Shown here one piece after another: positions 41,637 through 50,405 of a stretch of DNA of 64,000 bases. Under the pieces are notes generated by a model that was given only the letters and a program-made list of their open reading frames with translations, was not told the origin of the DNA and made no database searches. The stretch comes from Actinacidiphila guanduensis (GTDB lineage Bacteria > Actinomycetota > Actinomycetes > Streptomycetales > Streptomycetaceae), in assembly GCF_900103985.1 (NCBI RefSeq), contig NZ_FNIE01000009.1, positions 1 to 64,000 of the forward strand, in the 5' to 3' direction. The number at the start of each line of letters is the position of its first letter. Positions within the stretch are counted from its first letter, which is position 1. Both the position numbers and the translations under genes were made by a program.

Positions 41637-42944
41637 GTGAACTATCCGTACGAAGCACCAGTGTCCCAGGAACTCTTCGACCGCGCGGCGGCCGTGACGC
41701 CGGGAGGCGTGAACTCACCGGTGCGCGCCTTCCGCGCGGTGGGCGGCACCCCCAGGTTCATGGTCTCCGGTGCCGGCCCGTACCTCACCGACGCCGACGG
41801 GCGCGAGTACGTCGACCTCGTCTGCTCGTGGGGGCCGATGATCCTCGGCCACGCCCATCCCGAGGTGGTCGCGGCCGTGCAGGCCGCCGTCGCCAAGGGC
41901 ACCTCGTTCGGCACCCCGACCGAGGGCGAGGTCGAGCTCGCCGAGGCGATGACGGCCCGGATCGAGCCGCTCGACCAGGTGCGGCTGGTCAGCTCCGGCA
42001 CCGAGGCCACCATGTCGGCGATCCGGCTCGCCCGCGGCTTCACCGGCCGCGCCAAGGTGGTCAAGTTCGCCGGCTGCTACCACGGCCACGTGGACGCGCT
42101 GCTGGCCGCCGCCGGCTCGGGCGTCGCCACCTTCGGCCTGCCGGACACCCCGGGGGTCACCGGCGCCCAGGCCGGCGACACCATCGTGCTGCCGTACAAC
42201 GACATCGAGGCCGTCCGCGCCGCCTTCGCCGCCAACGAGGGGCAGATCGCCTGCGTGATCACCGAGGCGTCGCCCGGCAACATGGGCGTGGTCCCGCCGC
42301 GCGACGGCTTCAACGCCGCCCTGAAGGAGCTGTGCACGGCCGCGGGCGCCCTCTACATCTCCGACGAGGTGATGACCGGCTTCCGGGTCAGCGCCGCCGG
42401 CTGGTACGGCATCGACGGGGTGCGCCCGGACCTGATGACCTTCGGCAAGGTGATGGGCGGCGGCTTCCCGACCGCGGCCTTCGGCGGCCGCGCCGACGTG
42501 ATGGCCGCGCTCGCCCCGGCCGGTCCCGTCTACCAGGCCGGCACCCTGTCCGGGAACCCGGTCGCCACCGCGGCGGGCCTCGCCCAGCTGCGGCTGCTGG
42601 ACGCCGCCGCGTACGAGCGGCTGGACGCGGTCTCGGCGCAGCTGCGGGCCCTGATCGGCGAGGCGCTGTCCAAGGAGGGCGTGCCGCACCGCATCCAGAC
42701 GGCGGGCAGCATGTTCTCCGTGTTCTTCACCGACGCCGAGGTCCGCGACTTCGACGACGCGAAGAAGCAGGAGGCGTACCGGTTCACCGCCTTCTTCCAC
42801 GCGATGCTGGCGCAGGGCGTCTACTTGCCCCCGTCGGCGTTCGAGTCCTGGTTCGTGTCCACCGCGCACGACGAGCGGGCAGTGCAGCGGGTCGCCGCCG
42901 CACTGCCGGCCGCCGCGCGCGCAGCAGCGGAGGCGCACGCATGA
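41637..42944 (+). CDS. hemL: Glutamate-1-semialdehyde 2,1-aminomutase
   Basis: The 435-residue PLP enzyme turns glutamate-1-semialdehyde into 5-aminolevulinate, the step after HemA. It shows VTPGGVNSPVRAF, SSGTEATMSAIRLAR for the PLP phosphate, and the Schiff-base lysine in MTFGKVMGGGFPTAA. GTG 41637 is the preferred start (GAGAG upstream, MNYPYEAPVS opening); GTG 41631 is in frame. Its stop overlaps the next start (ATGA). Together with hemACDB at 13-18 kb the window encodes the whole path to uroporphyrinogen III. Confidence 0.95.
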   Translation: MNYPYEAPVSQELFDRAAAVTPGGVNSPVRAFRAVGGTPRFMVSGAGPYLTDADGREYVDLVCSWGPMILGHAHPEVVAAVQAAVAKGTSFGTPTEGEVELAEAMTARIEPLDQVRLVSSGTEATMSAIRLARGFTGRAKVVKFAGCYHGHVDALLAAAGSGVATFGLPDTPGVTGAQAGDTIVLPYNDIEAVRAAFAANEGQIACVITEASPGNMGVVPPRDGFNAALKELCTAAGALYISDEVMTGFRVSAAGWYGIDGVRPDLMTFGKVMGGGFPTAAFGGRADVMAALAPAGPVYQAGTLSGNPVATAAGLAQLRLLDAAAYERLDAVSAQLRALIGEALSKEGVPHRIQTAGSMFSVFFTDAEVRDFDDAKKQEAYRFTAFFHAMLAQGVYLPPSAFESWFVSTAHDERAVQRVAAALPAAARAAAEAHA

Positions 42945-43627
42945 GCGGCGAGAGTTTCGACGGCACCGAGCTGACGGTGGTGCACCTGATGCGCCACGGC
43001 GAGGTGCACAACCCCGAGGGCGTCCTCTACGGCCGCCGCCCCGGCTTCCACCTCTCCGACCTCGGCCGCCGGATGGCCGACCGGGTGGCCGAGCACCTGT
43101 CCGGCCGTGACATCCGGCACGTCGTCGCCTCCCCGCTGGAGCGGGCCCAGGAGACGGCCACCCCGATCGCGGCCGCGCACGGGCTGGACCTGGCCACCGA
43201 CGGGCGGCTGATCGAGGCGGCGAACGTCTTCGAGGGCAAGCAGTTCGGCGTCGGCGACGGGGCGCTGCGCAAGCCGGCCAACTGGAAGTACCTCACCAAC
43301 CCCTTCAAGCCGAGCTGGGGCGAGCCGTACGTGGACCAGGTGGTGCGGATGATGGCCGCGCTCGGGGCCGCGCGGGACGCCGCACGCGGGCACGAGGCGG
43401 TGGCCGTCAGCCACCAGCTGCCGATCTGGGTGGTGCGGTCCTACGCCGAGCGGCGGCGGCTGTGGCACGATCCGCGCAAGCGGCAGTGCACGCTGGCGAG
43501 CCTGACGTCCTTCACGTTCAAGGGCGACGAGATCGTTTCCGTGGGGTACAGCGAGCCGGCGATCGATCTGGTGCCGGTCCGGCTTCGCGCGGGCGCGAAG
43601 CCGGTGGCGGGGTCTGTGGGGGCGTAG
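42941..43627 (+). CDS. Histidine phosphatase (phosphoglycerate-mutase-like)
   Basis: The 228-residue protein has the RHGE motif in VVHLMRHGEVHNP near residue 18 (phospho-histidine), Arg/Glu in SPLERAQETATPIA, and the second His in AVSHQLPIW. This is the branch of cofactor-dependent phosphoglycerate-mutase-like phosphatases rather than glycolytic mutase. Substrate is unknown. It is translationally coupled to hemL by a 4-base overlap, an arrangement I recall as conserved in Streptomyces next to the cytochrome c maturation genes. The C-terminal end runs into repeat DNA. Confidence 0.88.
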   Translation: MSGESFDGTELTVVHLMRHGEVHNPEGVLYGRRPGFHLSDLGRRMADRVAEHLSGRDIRHVVASPLERAQETATPIAAAHGLDLATDGRLIEAANVFEGKQFGVGDGALRKPANWKYLTNPFKPSWGEPYVDQVVRMMAALGAARDAARGHEAVAVSHQLPIWVVRSYAERRRLWHDPRKRQCTLASLTSFTFKGDEIVSVGYSEPAIDLVPVRLRAGAKPVAGSVGA

Positions 43628-43640
43628 CCCCCACGGCCCC

Positions 43641-43985
43641 CCTCGTCGGGGTCCGGGCTGCCTCTGGCTCGCTGTTGCCGGCCGCGGGTCGGTTCGTGTC
43701 TGGGCGCGCAGTTCCTCGCGCCCCTGCGGGGTCTGGGGTGCCTCTTTCTCGCCGTTGCCGGCTGCGGGTCGGCTTCACCTGGGCGCGCAGTTCCTCGCGC
43801 CCCCATGCCGGCGTCCGGGCTGCCCCTGTGTCGCCGTTGCCGGATGCCGGTCGGTGATACCTGGGCGCGCCGTTCCCCGCGCCCCTTCGGGGTCCGGGGT
43901 GCCCCTCCCTGTCGTCCCCCGGCGGCAGGCCGGCGACAGCCTGGGCGCGCGGTTCCTCGCGTCCCCGGTCCGTGCACCTCGTAGC
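43641..43985 (+). repeat. Tandem ~80-bp repeat array (four copies and a partial)
   Basis: Units begin with CTGGGCGCGC(A/C/G)GTTCC at 43700, 43779, 43861 and 43941 (spacings 79, 82, 80). Each continues with a GCGCCCC(T)-rich hairpin, a GGGGTCCGGG(G/C)TG segment, and GCCGTTGCCGG-like spacer; a partial unit begins at 43641. The stretch 43628-44174 (547 bases) otherwise lacks a gene. The core motif also occurs at 17306 and resembles a common Streptomyces intergenic repeat. Confidence 0.82.
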
Positions 43986-44174
43986 GCAGGTTGGGCGGAG
44001 GGGCGAGGTGGCGGGGCATCGCGGTGAATCTCGTGCGCCAGGTGAGCGGCATTTGTCAGTAAATACCCGCAATGCCGCGGCTGCCTGGAAGCAGTGAGGG
44101 CGTGGCGGGTGGTTGCGGTTCGGCTGTCCGCCGACTCCAACGGAGTGCTGGAGACGCCGAGAGACGGGGATCGC

Positions 44175-45488
44175 ATGAGTGCCATCAGCCGAAGGGCCCT
44201 GTTGACCACCACCGCCGGAGCCGCCGCGGGGCTCGCCGTGGCGGGGTGCGGGGCGGCGGGCGGGGGGAAGCAGGGCGCGCCCCGCGCCCAGCGGACCGGC
44301 GAGCACTCGGGAGCCAGCGGCGCGCGGGCGCCTGCCAAAACGGTTCGCCTGATCGGCGACGGCTCGACCGCGGACACCGGCCCGCAGCCCAACCAGCCCG
44401 TGGTGGACCGGCTGGAGCCCGGCCAGACGCCGCCGCAGTTCGTCGTCTTCTCCTGGGACGGGGCCGGCGAGGTCGGCAACGGGCTCTTCCCCCGCTTCCG
44501 CAAGCTCGCCGACGACCACGGCGCCACCATGACCTTCAACCTCTCCGGCCTCTACCTGCTGCCGGAGGACAAGAAGCTCATGTACGCCCCGCCCAACGGC
44601 CCGCTGGGCGCCTCCGACATCGGCTACCTCTCCGACGAGCACATCCGTATGACGCTGGACAACCTGCGACAGGCGTGGACCGCCGGCCACGAGATCGCCA
44701 CCCACTTCAACGGGCACTTCTGCGCCGGCTCCGGCAGCGTCAGCCGCTGGACCCCGGCGGACTGGAAGAGCGAGATCGACCAGGCCGTGGCGTTCGTCAC
44801 CCAGTGGAAGACCAACACCGGCTGGTACGACGAGGAGCCGCTGCCCTTCGACTACGCCAAGAACCTCATCGGCAGCCGTACCCCCTGCCTGCTCGGCCAG
44901 GACAACCTGCTGCCCACCGCCGCGGCCATCGGCTGGCGGTACGACACCAGCAACCCCGGCGGCGACCAGATCTGGCCCAGCAAGCGGATGGGCGTGTGGG
45001 ACTACCCGCTGCAGCTCATCCCGTTCCCCGGTCACTCGTTCGAGGTCCTGTCGATGGACTACAACATGCTGGCCAACCAGTCGCACGCCGCCACCTCCTC
45101 CGACCCGCGCAACTACCCGGGCTGGCGCAGCCAGGCCACCGCCTCCTACATCGCCGGCTTCCAGCGCGCCTACGAGACCAACCGCGCGCCCTTCTTCATC
45201 GGCAACCACTTCGAGGAGTGGAACGGCGGCATCTACATGGACGCCGTGGAGGAGACGCTCAAGCACATCGCCGCCCAGGGCTACAAAGACGTGCGGATGG
45301 TCTCCTTCCAGCAGCTCACCGACTGGCTGGACGCGCAGGACCCGGCGCTGCTGGACAAACTGCGCACCCTGGAGGTCGGCGAGCAGCCGCCCGGCGGCTG
45401 GAAGGAGTTCCTCGGCCAGGTGCCCGCCTCCACCGCCACCGGAGGGGCCGGCGAGGGCGCGGCCCCGGCGGTGACCGCGACCACCTGA
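44175..45488 (+). CDS. Secreted lipoprotein, polysaccharide-deacetylase-like
   Basis: The 437-residue protein has a twin-arginine-type start (SRRALLTTTAGAAAGLAVAGCG) with a lipobox Cys, so it is exported and anchored. The mature region has VVFSWDGAGE, FNLSGLYLL and HEIATHFNGHFC, which resembles a NodB-type deacetylase barrel (metal His in HEIATHFNGH), but the usual SFDDG first motif is SWDGA. It is a conserved gene upstream of resA in Streptomyces. Cell-wall or polysaccharide deacetylation is plausible but not shown. Confidence 0.75.
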   Translation: MSAISRRALLTTTAGAAAGLAVAGCGAAGGGKQGAPRAQRTGEHSGASGARAPAKTVRLIGDGSTADTGPQPNQPVVDRLEPGQTPPQFVVFSWDGAGEVGNGLFPRFRKLADDHGATMTFNLSGLYLLPEDKKLMYAPPNGPLGASDIGYLSDEHIRMTLDNLRQAWTAGHEIATHFNGHFCAGSGSVSRWTPADWKSEIDQAVAFVTQWKTNTGWYDEEPLPFDYAKNLIGSRTPCLLGQDNLLPTAAAIGWRYDTSNPGGDQIWPSKRMGVWDYPLQLIPFPGHSFEVLSMDYNMLANQSHAATSSDPRNYPGWRSQATASYIAGFQRAYETNRAPFFIGNHFEEWNGGIYMDAVEETLKHIAAQGYKDVRMVSFQQLTDWLDAQDPALLDKLRTLEVGEQPPGGWKEFLGQVPASTATGGAGEGAAPAVTATT

Positions 45489-45529
45489 CGGGCGGGGGTG
45501 GGGGGCGGGGAAGATCGCCGAAAGGCACA

Positions 45530-45545
45530 TGCGAAACTTTTCACA
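45530..45545. promoter_or_regulatory. Probable Rex operator overlapping the resA start
   Basis: TGCGAAACTTTTCACA matches the Rex consensus TGTGAACNNNTTCACA at 11 of 13 fixed positions, and its flanks CA/TG extend the palindrome to ACATG...CACATG. The last base is the A of the resA start codon, so a bound repressor would block transcription or initiation. Confidence 0.6.
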
Positions 45546-46159
45546 TGAGTTCTCCGCGCGCCCTCGGACGCCCCGCGCTGAGCCGCGCCCTGGCAGCAGC
45601 CGGGGCCGCGGCGCTTGGGCTGGTACTGGCCGCCTGCTCGTCCTCCTCGTCCAGCGGCACCTCCACCCAGGGGTCCAACTTCGTGGCGGGCAACGGGCAG
45701 ATCACCACCGTCAAGCCCGCCGACCGCAAGGCCGCCCCGGACATCTCGGGACAGACCGTCGCCGGCGGGCACACCAGCCTGTCGGCCTACCGGGGCAAGG
45801 TCGTCGTGATCAACATCTGGGGCTCGTGGTGCGCGCCGTGCCGGGCGGAGGCGCCCAACCTGGTCAGCGTCGCGGCCGCCGAGGCGCCCAAGGGCGTGCA
45901 GTTCCTCGGCATCAACACCCGCGACCTGGACCGGAACAACGCGCTCCGGTTCGACCGGACCTTCAAGGTCACCTACCCGAGCCTGTTCGACCCGTACGGC
46001 AAGCAGATCCTGCGGTTCCCCAAGGGCAGCCTCAACCCGCAGAGCCTGCCCGCGACCATCGTGGTGGACCGGCAGGGCCGGGTCGCCGCGCGGGCGCTGA
46101 CCGCCCTGTCCGAGGAGCAGCTCACCAAGCTCGTCGATCCCGTCGCCGCGGAGAAGTGA
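45545..46159 (+). CDS. resA: ResA/TlpA-type thiol-disulfide oxidoreductase lipoprotein
   Basis: The 204-residue protein has a signal peptide with lipobox LAAC, a Ser-rich linker and a thioredoxin domain with the active site WGSWCAPCRAEAP near residue 97, then GVQFLGINTRD and the cis-Pro in SLPATIVVD. ResA reduces the apocytochrome c CXXCH cysteines outside the membrane so heme can be attached. First gene of resA-ccdA-resB-ccsB; the gap to ccdA is one base. Confidence 0.92.
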   Translation: MSSPRALGRPALSRALAAAGAAALGLVLAACSSSSSSGTSTQGSNFVAGNGQITTVKPADRKAAPDISGQTVAGGHTSLSAYRGKVVVINIWGSWCAPCRAEAPNLVSVAAAEAPKGVQFLGINTRDLDRNNALRFDRTFKVTYPSLFDPYGKQILRFPKGSLNPQSLPATIVVDRQGRVAARALTALSEEQLTKLVDPVAAEK

Positions 46160-46160
46160 C

Positions 46161-46931
46161 GTGGCGGCCGGCACGCTCCTCGACCTCGCGGACACCCAGC
46201 AGACCGTCCTGTCCGGCGCGCTGCTCGCGGCCGTGCCGGTCGCGATGTTCGCCGGGCTGGTCTCCTTCTTCTCGCCCTGCGTGCTGCCGCTGGTCCCCGG
46301 CTACCTCTCCTATGTGACCGGTGTCACCGGCACCGACCTCGGCGAGGCCAAGCGCGGCCGGATGCTGCTGGGCGCCACGCTGTTCGTGCTCGGCTTCAGC
46401 GCCGTCTTCGTCTCCACCGGCGCCCTGTTCGGCAACTTCGGCTGGACCCTGCAGGCCCACCGGCAGGGCCTCACCCGGATCTTCGGCATCCTGACCATCG
46501 TCTTCGGCCTGGCCTTCATGGGCCTCATCGGCGGTATCACCCAGCGCGAGTTCCGCTTCCACTTCCGCCCGGGCATGGGCCTGGCCGGCGCGCCGGTCCT
46601 CGGCGCGCTGTTCGGGCTCGGCTGGGCGCCCTGCGTCGGCCCGACGCTCGGCGCCGTGCAGTTCCTGGCCATGAACAACGCCAGCGCCGGCCGCGGCGCG
46701 CTGCTGATGGTCTTCTACTGCCTGGGCCTGGGCGTGCCCTTCATCGTGGCGGCCATAGCTTTCCGCCGTACGCTGGGCGCCTTCGGGTGGGTCAAACGCC
46801 ACTACGCATGGGTGATGCGGCTCGGCGGCGGCATGCTGGTCGCGGTCGGGGTACTGCTCGTCACCGGCGTGTGGGACCACATCACGTACCAGATGCAGAT
46901 CTGGTCGAGCGGCTTCACGCCAGGGGTCTGA
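46161..46931 (+). CDS. ccdA: Cytochrome c biogenesis protein CcdA
   Basis: The 256-residue membrane protein has six helices and the two redox cysteines in SFFSPCVLPLVPGYLSY and GLGWAPCVGPTLGA, passing electrons from cytoplasmic thioredoxin to ResA. It starts at GTG 46161, immediately after resA, and ends four bases before resB. Confidence 0.95.
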   Translation: MAAGTLLDLADTQQTVLSGALLAAVPVAMFAGLVSFFSPCVLPLVPGYLSYVTGVTGTDLGEAKRGRMLLGATLFVLGFSAVFVSTGALFGNFGWTLQAHRQGLTRIFGILTIVFGLAFMGLIGGITQREFRFHFRPGMGLAGAPVLGALFGLGWAPCVGPTLGAVQFLAMNNASAGRGALLMVFYCLGLGVPFIVAAIAFRRTLGAFGWVKRHYAWVMRLGGGMLVAVGVLLVTGVWDHITYQMQIWSSGFTPGV

Positions 46932-46935
46932 ACGC

Positions 46936-48729
46936 ATGAGTACCACGCACACGCCCGGCCGGGACGGGAAGCCGACCGCGGAGTCGCCCGCGAGCGGGGC
47001 CGTCCCGGCGCAGGCAGCCGAGCCGGAGGACGGACTGGGCGCCGCCGGCGCGCAGTTGTCCACCGCGCCCGCCGACACCCTGGACAGCCTGCCCGGGCTC
47101 GGCGTGCTCGGCTGGCTGCGCTGGCTGTGGCGCCAGCTCACCTCGATGCGGATCGCGCTGATCCTGCTCTTCCTGCTCTCGCTCGCCGCGATCCCCGGCT
47201 CGCTGATCCCGCAGCACAGCGACCAGCTCAAGGTCGACGACTTCAAGAAGGCGCACCCGGACATCAGCCCGCTCTACGAGCGGCTCGGCCTGTTCCACGT
47301 CTACAGCTCGCCGTGGTTCTCCGCGATCTACATCCTGCTGTTCGTCTCGCTCGCCGGCTGCATCGTGCCGCGCACCTGGCAGTTCGTCGGCCAGCTGCGC
47401 GCGCGGCCGCCGGCCGCGCCGCGGCACCTGACCCGGCTGCCCGCCTACAGCACCTGGCAGACCGACGCGAGCCCGGAGGAGGTCGCGGAGGCGGCCCGCC
47501 GGGTGCTGCGCGGCCGCCGCTTCCGCACGCACCTGAACGGCACCTCGGTCGCCGGCGAGAAGGGCTACCTGCGCGAGGCCGGCAACCTGCTCTTCCACGT
47601 CGCCCTGTTCGGCCTGCTGATCTCCTTCGCGCTCACCTCGCTGGAGGCGGCCTCCGGCGGCAAGCTGGTGGTCGGCGGCGACGACGGCTTCGTCAACAAC
47701 CCGGCCCTGTACGACGACTTCAGCGGCGGCACGCTCTACGGCGCCGACGACCTGAAGCCCTTCGGCTTCACCCTGGACAACTTCGACGCCAAGTACGCCA
47801 CCAGCGGCCCCGAACGCGGCACCGCGCTGAAGTTCCAGGCCAACATCCACTACTGGACCGGCACCGACTCCAGCCACACCACCAAGGGCGCGATCTCGGT
47901 CAACCACCCGCTGAGCATCGGCGGCGAGAAGGTCTACCTGATCTCGCACGGCTACGCGCCCGTGGTCACCGTCCGGGACGGCCAGGGCAACATCGCCTAC
48001 CGCGGCCCGGTGCCCTTCATCCCGCAGGACACCGACCTCACCTCCACCGGCGTGGTCAAGGTGCCCGACGCCATCGGCAAGGACGGCAAGCCCGACCAGC
48101 TCGCCTTCCAGGGCTACTTCACGCCCACCGGCTCGACGGACCGCGGCCCCGTCTCCACCTTCCCCGCGCTCGACCAGCCGCTGCTGTGGCTCACCGCCTA
48201 CCACGGCGACCTCGGCCTGGACTCCGGCATCCCGCAGAACGTGTACCAGCTCGACGCCACCCACATGAAGCAGTTCAAGCTGAACACCACGACCGGGGTC
48301 AACGGCGAGGTGATCAAGGTGGGGCAGCGCATCGACCTGCCGGACGGCCAGGGCAGCCTGACCTTCGACGGCGTGCGCACCTGGGCCAGCTTCACCATCT
48401 CCCACCAGGCCGGAAATGAGTCCGCGCTGATCAGCGGGGTGTGCGCGATCCTCGGCCTGGCCCTGTCGCTGTTCGTCCAGCGCCGCCGGATCTGGGTGCG
48501 GGCCCTGCGCGGACCGGACGGCACCACGCTGGTGGAGCTCGGCGGCCTCGGCCGCAGCGAGTCCGTCCGGATCGCCGACGAGATCGGCGACGTGGCCGTC
48601 CAGCTCCTCCCCGACGCCCCACCCCGCCCGGACGGCGGGCCGGACGACCGGCCCGCCACCGCACCCGAAAGCGCCGACACCCCGGCGGAAACCGCCCGCA
48701 CGACCGATGACGAAGGAGCCCGCGCGTGA
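46936..48729 (+). CDS. resB: Cytochrome c biogenesis protein ResB (Ccs1)
   Basis: The 597-residue protein has a cytoplasmic Ala/Pro-rich start, transmembrane segments near 65-80, 120-140 and 215-235, a large external domain (about 240-495), and a last helix near 500. The opening SMRIALILLFLLSLAAIPGS and GYLREAGNLLFHVALFGLL are ResB signatures. With CcsB it forms the system II heme lyase that attaches heme to apocytochrome c. The stop overlaps ccsB by four bases. Confidence 0.95.
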   Translation: MSTTHTPGRDGKPTAESPASGAVPAQAAEPEDGLGAAGAQLSTAPADTLDSLPGLGVLGWLRWLWRQLTSMRIALILLFLLSLAAIPGSLIPQHSDQLKVDDFKKAHPDISPLYERLGLFHVYSSPWFSAIYILLFVSLAGCIVPRTWQFVGQLRARPPAAPRHLTRLPAYSTWQTDASPEEVAEAARRVLRGRRFRTHLNGTSVAGEKGYLREAGNLLFHVALFGLLISFALTSLEAASGGKLVVGGDDGFVNNPALYDDFSGGTLYGADDLKPFGFTLDNFDAKYATSGPERGTALKFQANIHYWTGTDSSHTTKGAISVNHPLSIGGEKVYLISHGYAPVVTVRDGQGNIAYRGPVPFIPQDTDLTSTGVVKVPDAIGKDGKPDQLAFQGYFTPTGSTDRGPVSTFPALDQPLLWLTAYHGDLGLDSGIPQNVYQLDATHMKQFKLNTTTGVNGEVIKVGQRIDLPDGQGSLTFDGVRTWASFTISHQAGNESALISGVCAILGLALSLFVQRRRIWVRALRGPDGTTLVELGGLGRSESVRIADEIGDVAVQLLPDAPPRPDGGPDDRPATAPESADTPAETARTTDDEGARA

Positions 48730-49832
48730 ACCTCGCGTCCGCGGTCAACGAGAACTTCGCGAACTACAGCAACTACCTCATCCGCTCGGCGATGTTCGTG
48801 TACGCACTCGCCTTCCTCGCCCACCTCGCGGAGTGGGTCTTCGGCAGCCGCAGCCGGATCGCCGTCCAGTCCGCGGCCCTGACCGCCGGACAGGCCGCGG
48901 CCCAGGAGGCGGCCGACGCCGGCAAGGCCAAGGTGACCGTGCAGGTCGCCACGCGCGGCGGCGGCACCACCACGCTGGAGCGGCCCGCCGTCGTCACCCG
49001 CGCCTCCTCCAGCGACCGCGGCATCCCGGACGGCCCGGGCGCGGCCGGCACCAGCGAGCGGGGCGACCTGTACGGCCGGATCGCGGTGTCCTTCACCACA
49101 CTGGCCTGGCTGCTGCACGTCGCCGGCGTCGTCTTCCGGGCCGCCTCGGTGCAGCGGGCGCCCTGGGGCAACATGTACGAGTTCTCCATCACCTTCGGGT
49201 CGGTGGCCGTGGGCGCGTACCTGCTGCTGCTCGCGCTGAAGAAGAACGTCCGCTGGATCGGGCTGTTCCTGACCACCTCGGTCCTGCTCGACCTGGGCCT
49301 GGCCCTGTCGGTGCTCTACACCTCCAGCGAGCAGCTGGTGCCGGCGCTGCACTCGTACTGGCTGTGGATCCACGTCTCGTGCGCGATCATCTCCGGCGCG
49401 GTCTTCTACCTCGCGGCCGTGGGTACCCTGCTCTACCTGTTCCGGGACCACTACGAGGTGGCGCTGGCCGCGGGCAGCTCCGGCAACGGGCGGTGGGCCG
49501 ACGTGATGCGGCGGCTGCCCTCGGCGGCGAGCCTGGACAAGTTCGCCTACCGGATGAACGCCCTGGTCTTCCCGCTGTGGACGTTCACGATCATCGCGGG
49601 CGCGATCTGGGCGCAGGCCGCCTGGGGCCACTACTGGGAGTGGGACCCGAAGGAGACCTGGTCGTTCATCACCTGGGTCGTCTACGCCGGCTACCTGCAC
49701 GCGCGCGCCACCGCCGGCTGGAAGGGCCGCAAGGCCGCCTACCTGGCGCTGATCGCCTTCACGTGCTTCCTGTGGAACTACTACGGCGTCAACATCTTCG
49801 TCACCGGCAAGCACTCCTACGCCGGGGTCTGA
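48726..49832 (+). CDS. ccsB: Cytochrome c biogenesis protein CcsB (ResC)
   Basis: The 368-residue integral membrane protein has about eight helices and the heme-handling WWD motif in AWGHYWEWDPKETWSF (near residue 298). External/internal histidines flank it. GTG 48726 overlaps the resB stop (GTGA). It ends the maturation operon. Confidence 0.95.
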   Translation: MNLASAVNENFANYSNYLIRSAMFVYALAFLAHLAEWVFGSRSRIAVQSAALTAGQAAAQEAADAGKAKVTVQVATRGGGTTTLERPAVVTRASSSDRGIPDGPGAAGTSERGDLYGRIAVSFTTLAWLLHVAGVVFRAASVQRAPWGNMYEFSITFGSVAVGAYLLLLALKKNVRWIGLFLTTSVLLDLGLALSVLYTSSEQLVPALHSYWLWIHVSCAIISGAVFYLAAVGTLLYLFRDHYEVALAAGSSGNGRWADVMRRLPSAASLDKFAYRMNALVFPLWTFTIIAGAIWAQAAWGHYWEWDPKETWSFITWVVYAGYLHARATAGWKGRKAAYLALIAFTCFLWNYYGVNIFVTGKHSYAGV

Positions 49833-49909
49833 CCCCGCGCCGGCTCCCGGTCACCAGGGGGCCGAGGCGGCTCCCGCCGCACAGCCGTCGTAGGGGGCCG
49901 CCTCCCGCC

Positions 49910-49943
49910 GAAGGGCACCCGGACTCAGTCCTGGGTGCCCTTC
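49910..49943. terminator. Terminator between ccsB and the membrane gene
   Basis: An 11-bp stem (49910-49920 with 49933-49943) lies between the convergent genes and includes the last codons of the minus-strand gene. Confidence 0.65.
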
Positions 49944-50332
49944 TTGCGCCGCTCGTCCAGCGAGCGCAGGAACTCGGGGTTGTCGTCCGGCGGGATCCAG
50001 TCCGCGCCGGGCTCGGGCGCGCGCTGCGCGGGGCCGGCCAGGCCGTCGCGGACCCGGTCGGCCGGGCCGCCGCGGTAGCCGCCGAGATCGGGGCCGTAGG
50101 CGCCCTGCCAGGGGCGGCCGGGCTCGCCGCGCAGCACCGGGCCGCGCCTGCGGCCGAGCGCCAGCCAGGCCAACGGGCCGATCAGCACCGGGCCGAGCAG
50201 CAGCACGATCAGCAGCCAGGCGAGCTTGGGCAGCCGCCGCACCTGGTGCTCGGGCGTGCCGAGGCAGTCCACGAAGGCATGGATCCACACGGCCAGGATC
50301 AGCAGGTACGGGACGAACCGCACGGTCGACAC
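49925..50332 (-). CDS. PLD nuclease N-terminal domain membrane protein (PLDc_N)
   Basis: The 135-residue protein has two hydrophobic segments (YLLILAVWIHAFVDCL and LAWLLIVLLLGPVLIGPLAWLAL) joined by a short basic loop, the cardiolipin-synthase-like PLDc_N hairpin found alone in many actinobacteria. The rest is polar and Pro/Gly-rich, with no HKD nuclease motif, so it is not a phospholipase itself. GTG 50332 is the start. Confidence 0.82.
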   Translation of the reverse strand: MSTVRFVPYLLILAVWIHAFVDCLGTPEHQVRRLPKLAWLLIVLLLGPVLIGPLAWLALGRRRGPVLRGEPGRPWQGAYGPDLGGYRGGPADRVRDGLAGPAQRAPEPGADWIPPDDNPEFLRSLDERRKKGTQD

Positions 50333-50405
50333 CCCCGGGAGTTCGGGGGGCGCGGGCCACCCCCACAGCGCCTCCAGCCTAACCGGGGATGGAAGACTGT
50401 GGCGT

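Noticed and set aside
41629..42938. Open frames overlapping hemL on the other strand and in another plus frame
   Set aside because: They have no recognisable domain, while hemL is unmistakable.
43641..43985. Repeat array considered as CRISPR
   Set aside because: The units are ~80 bp, contiguous and GC-hairpin-rich without unique spacers, and there are no cas genes.
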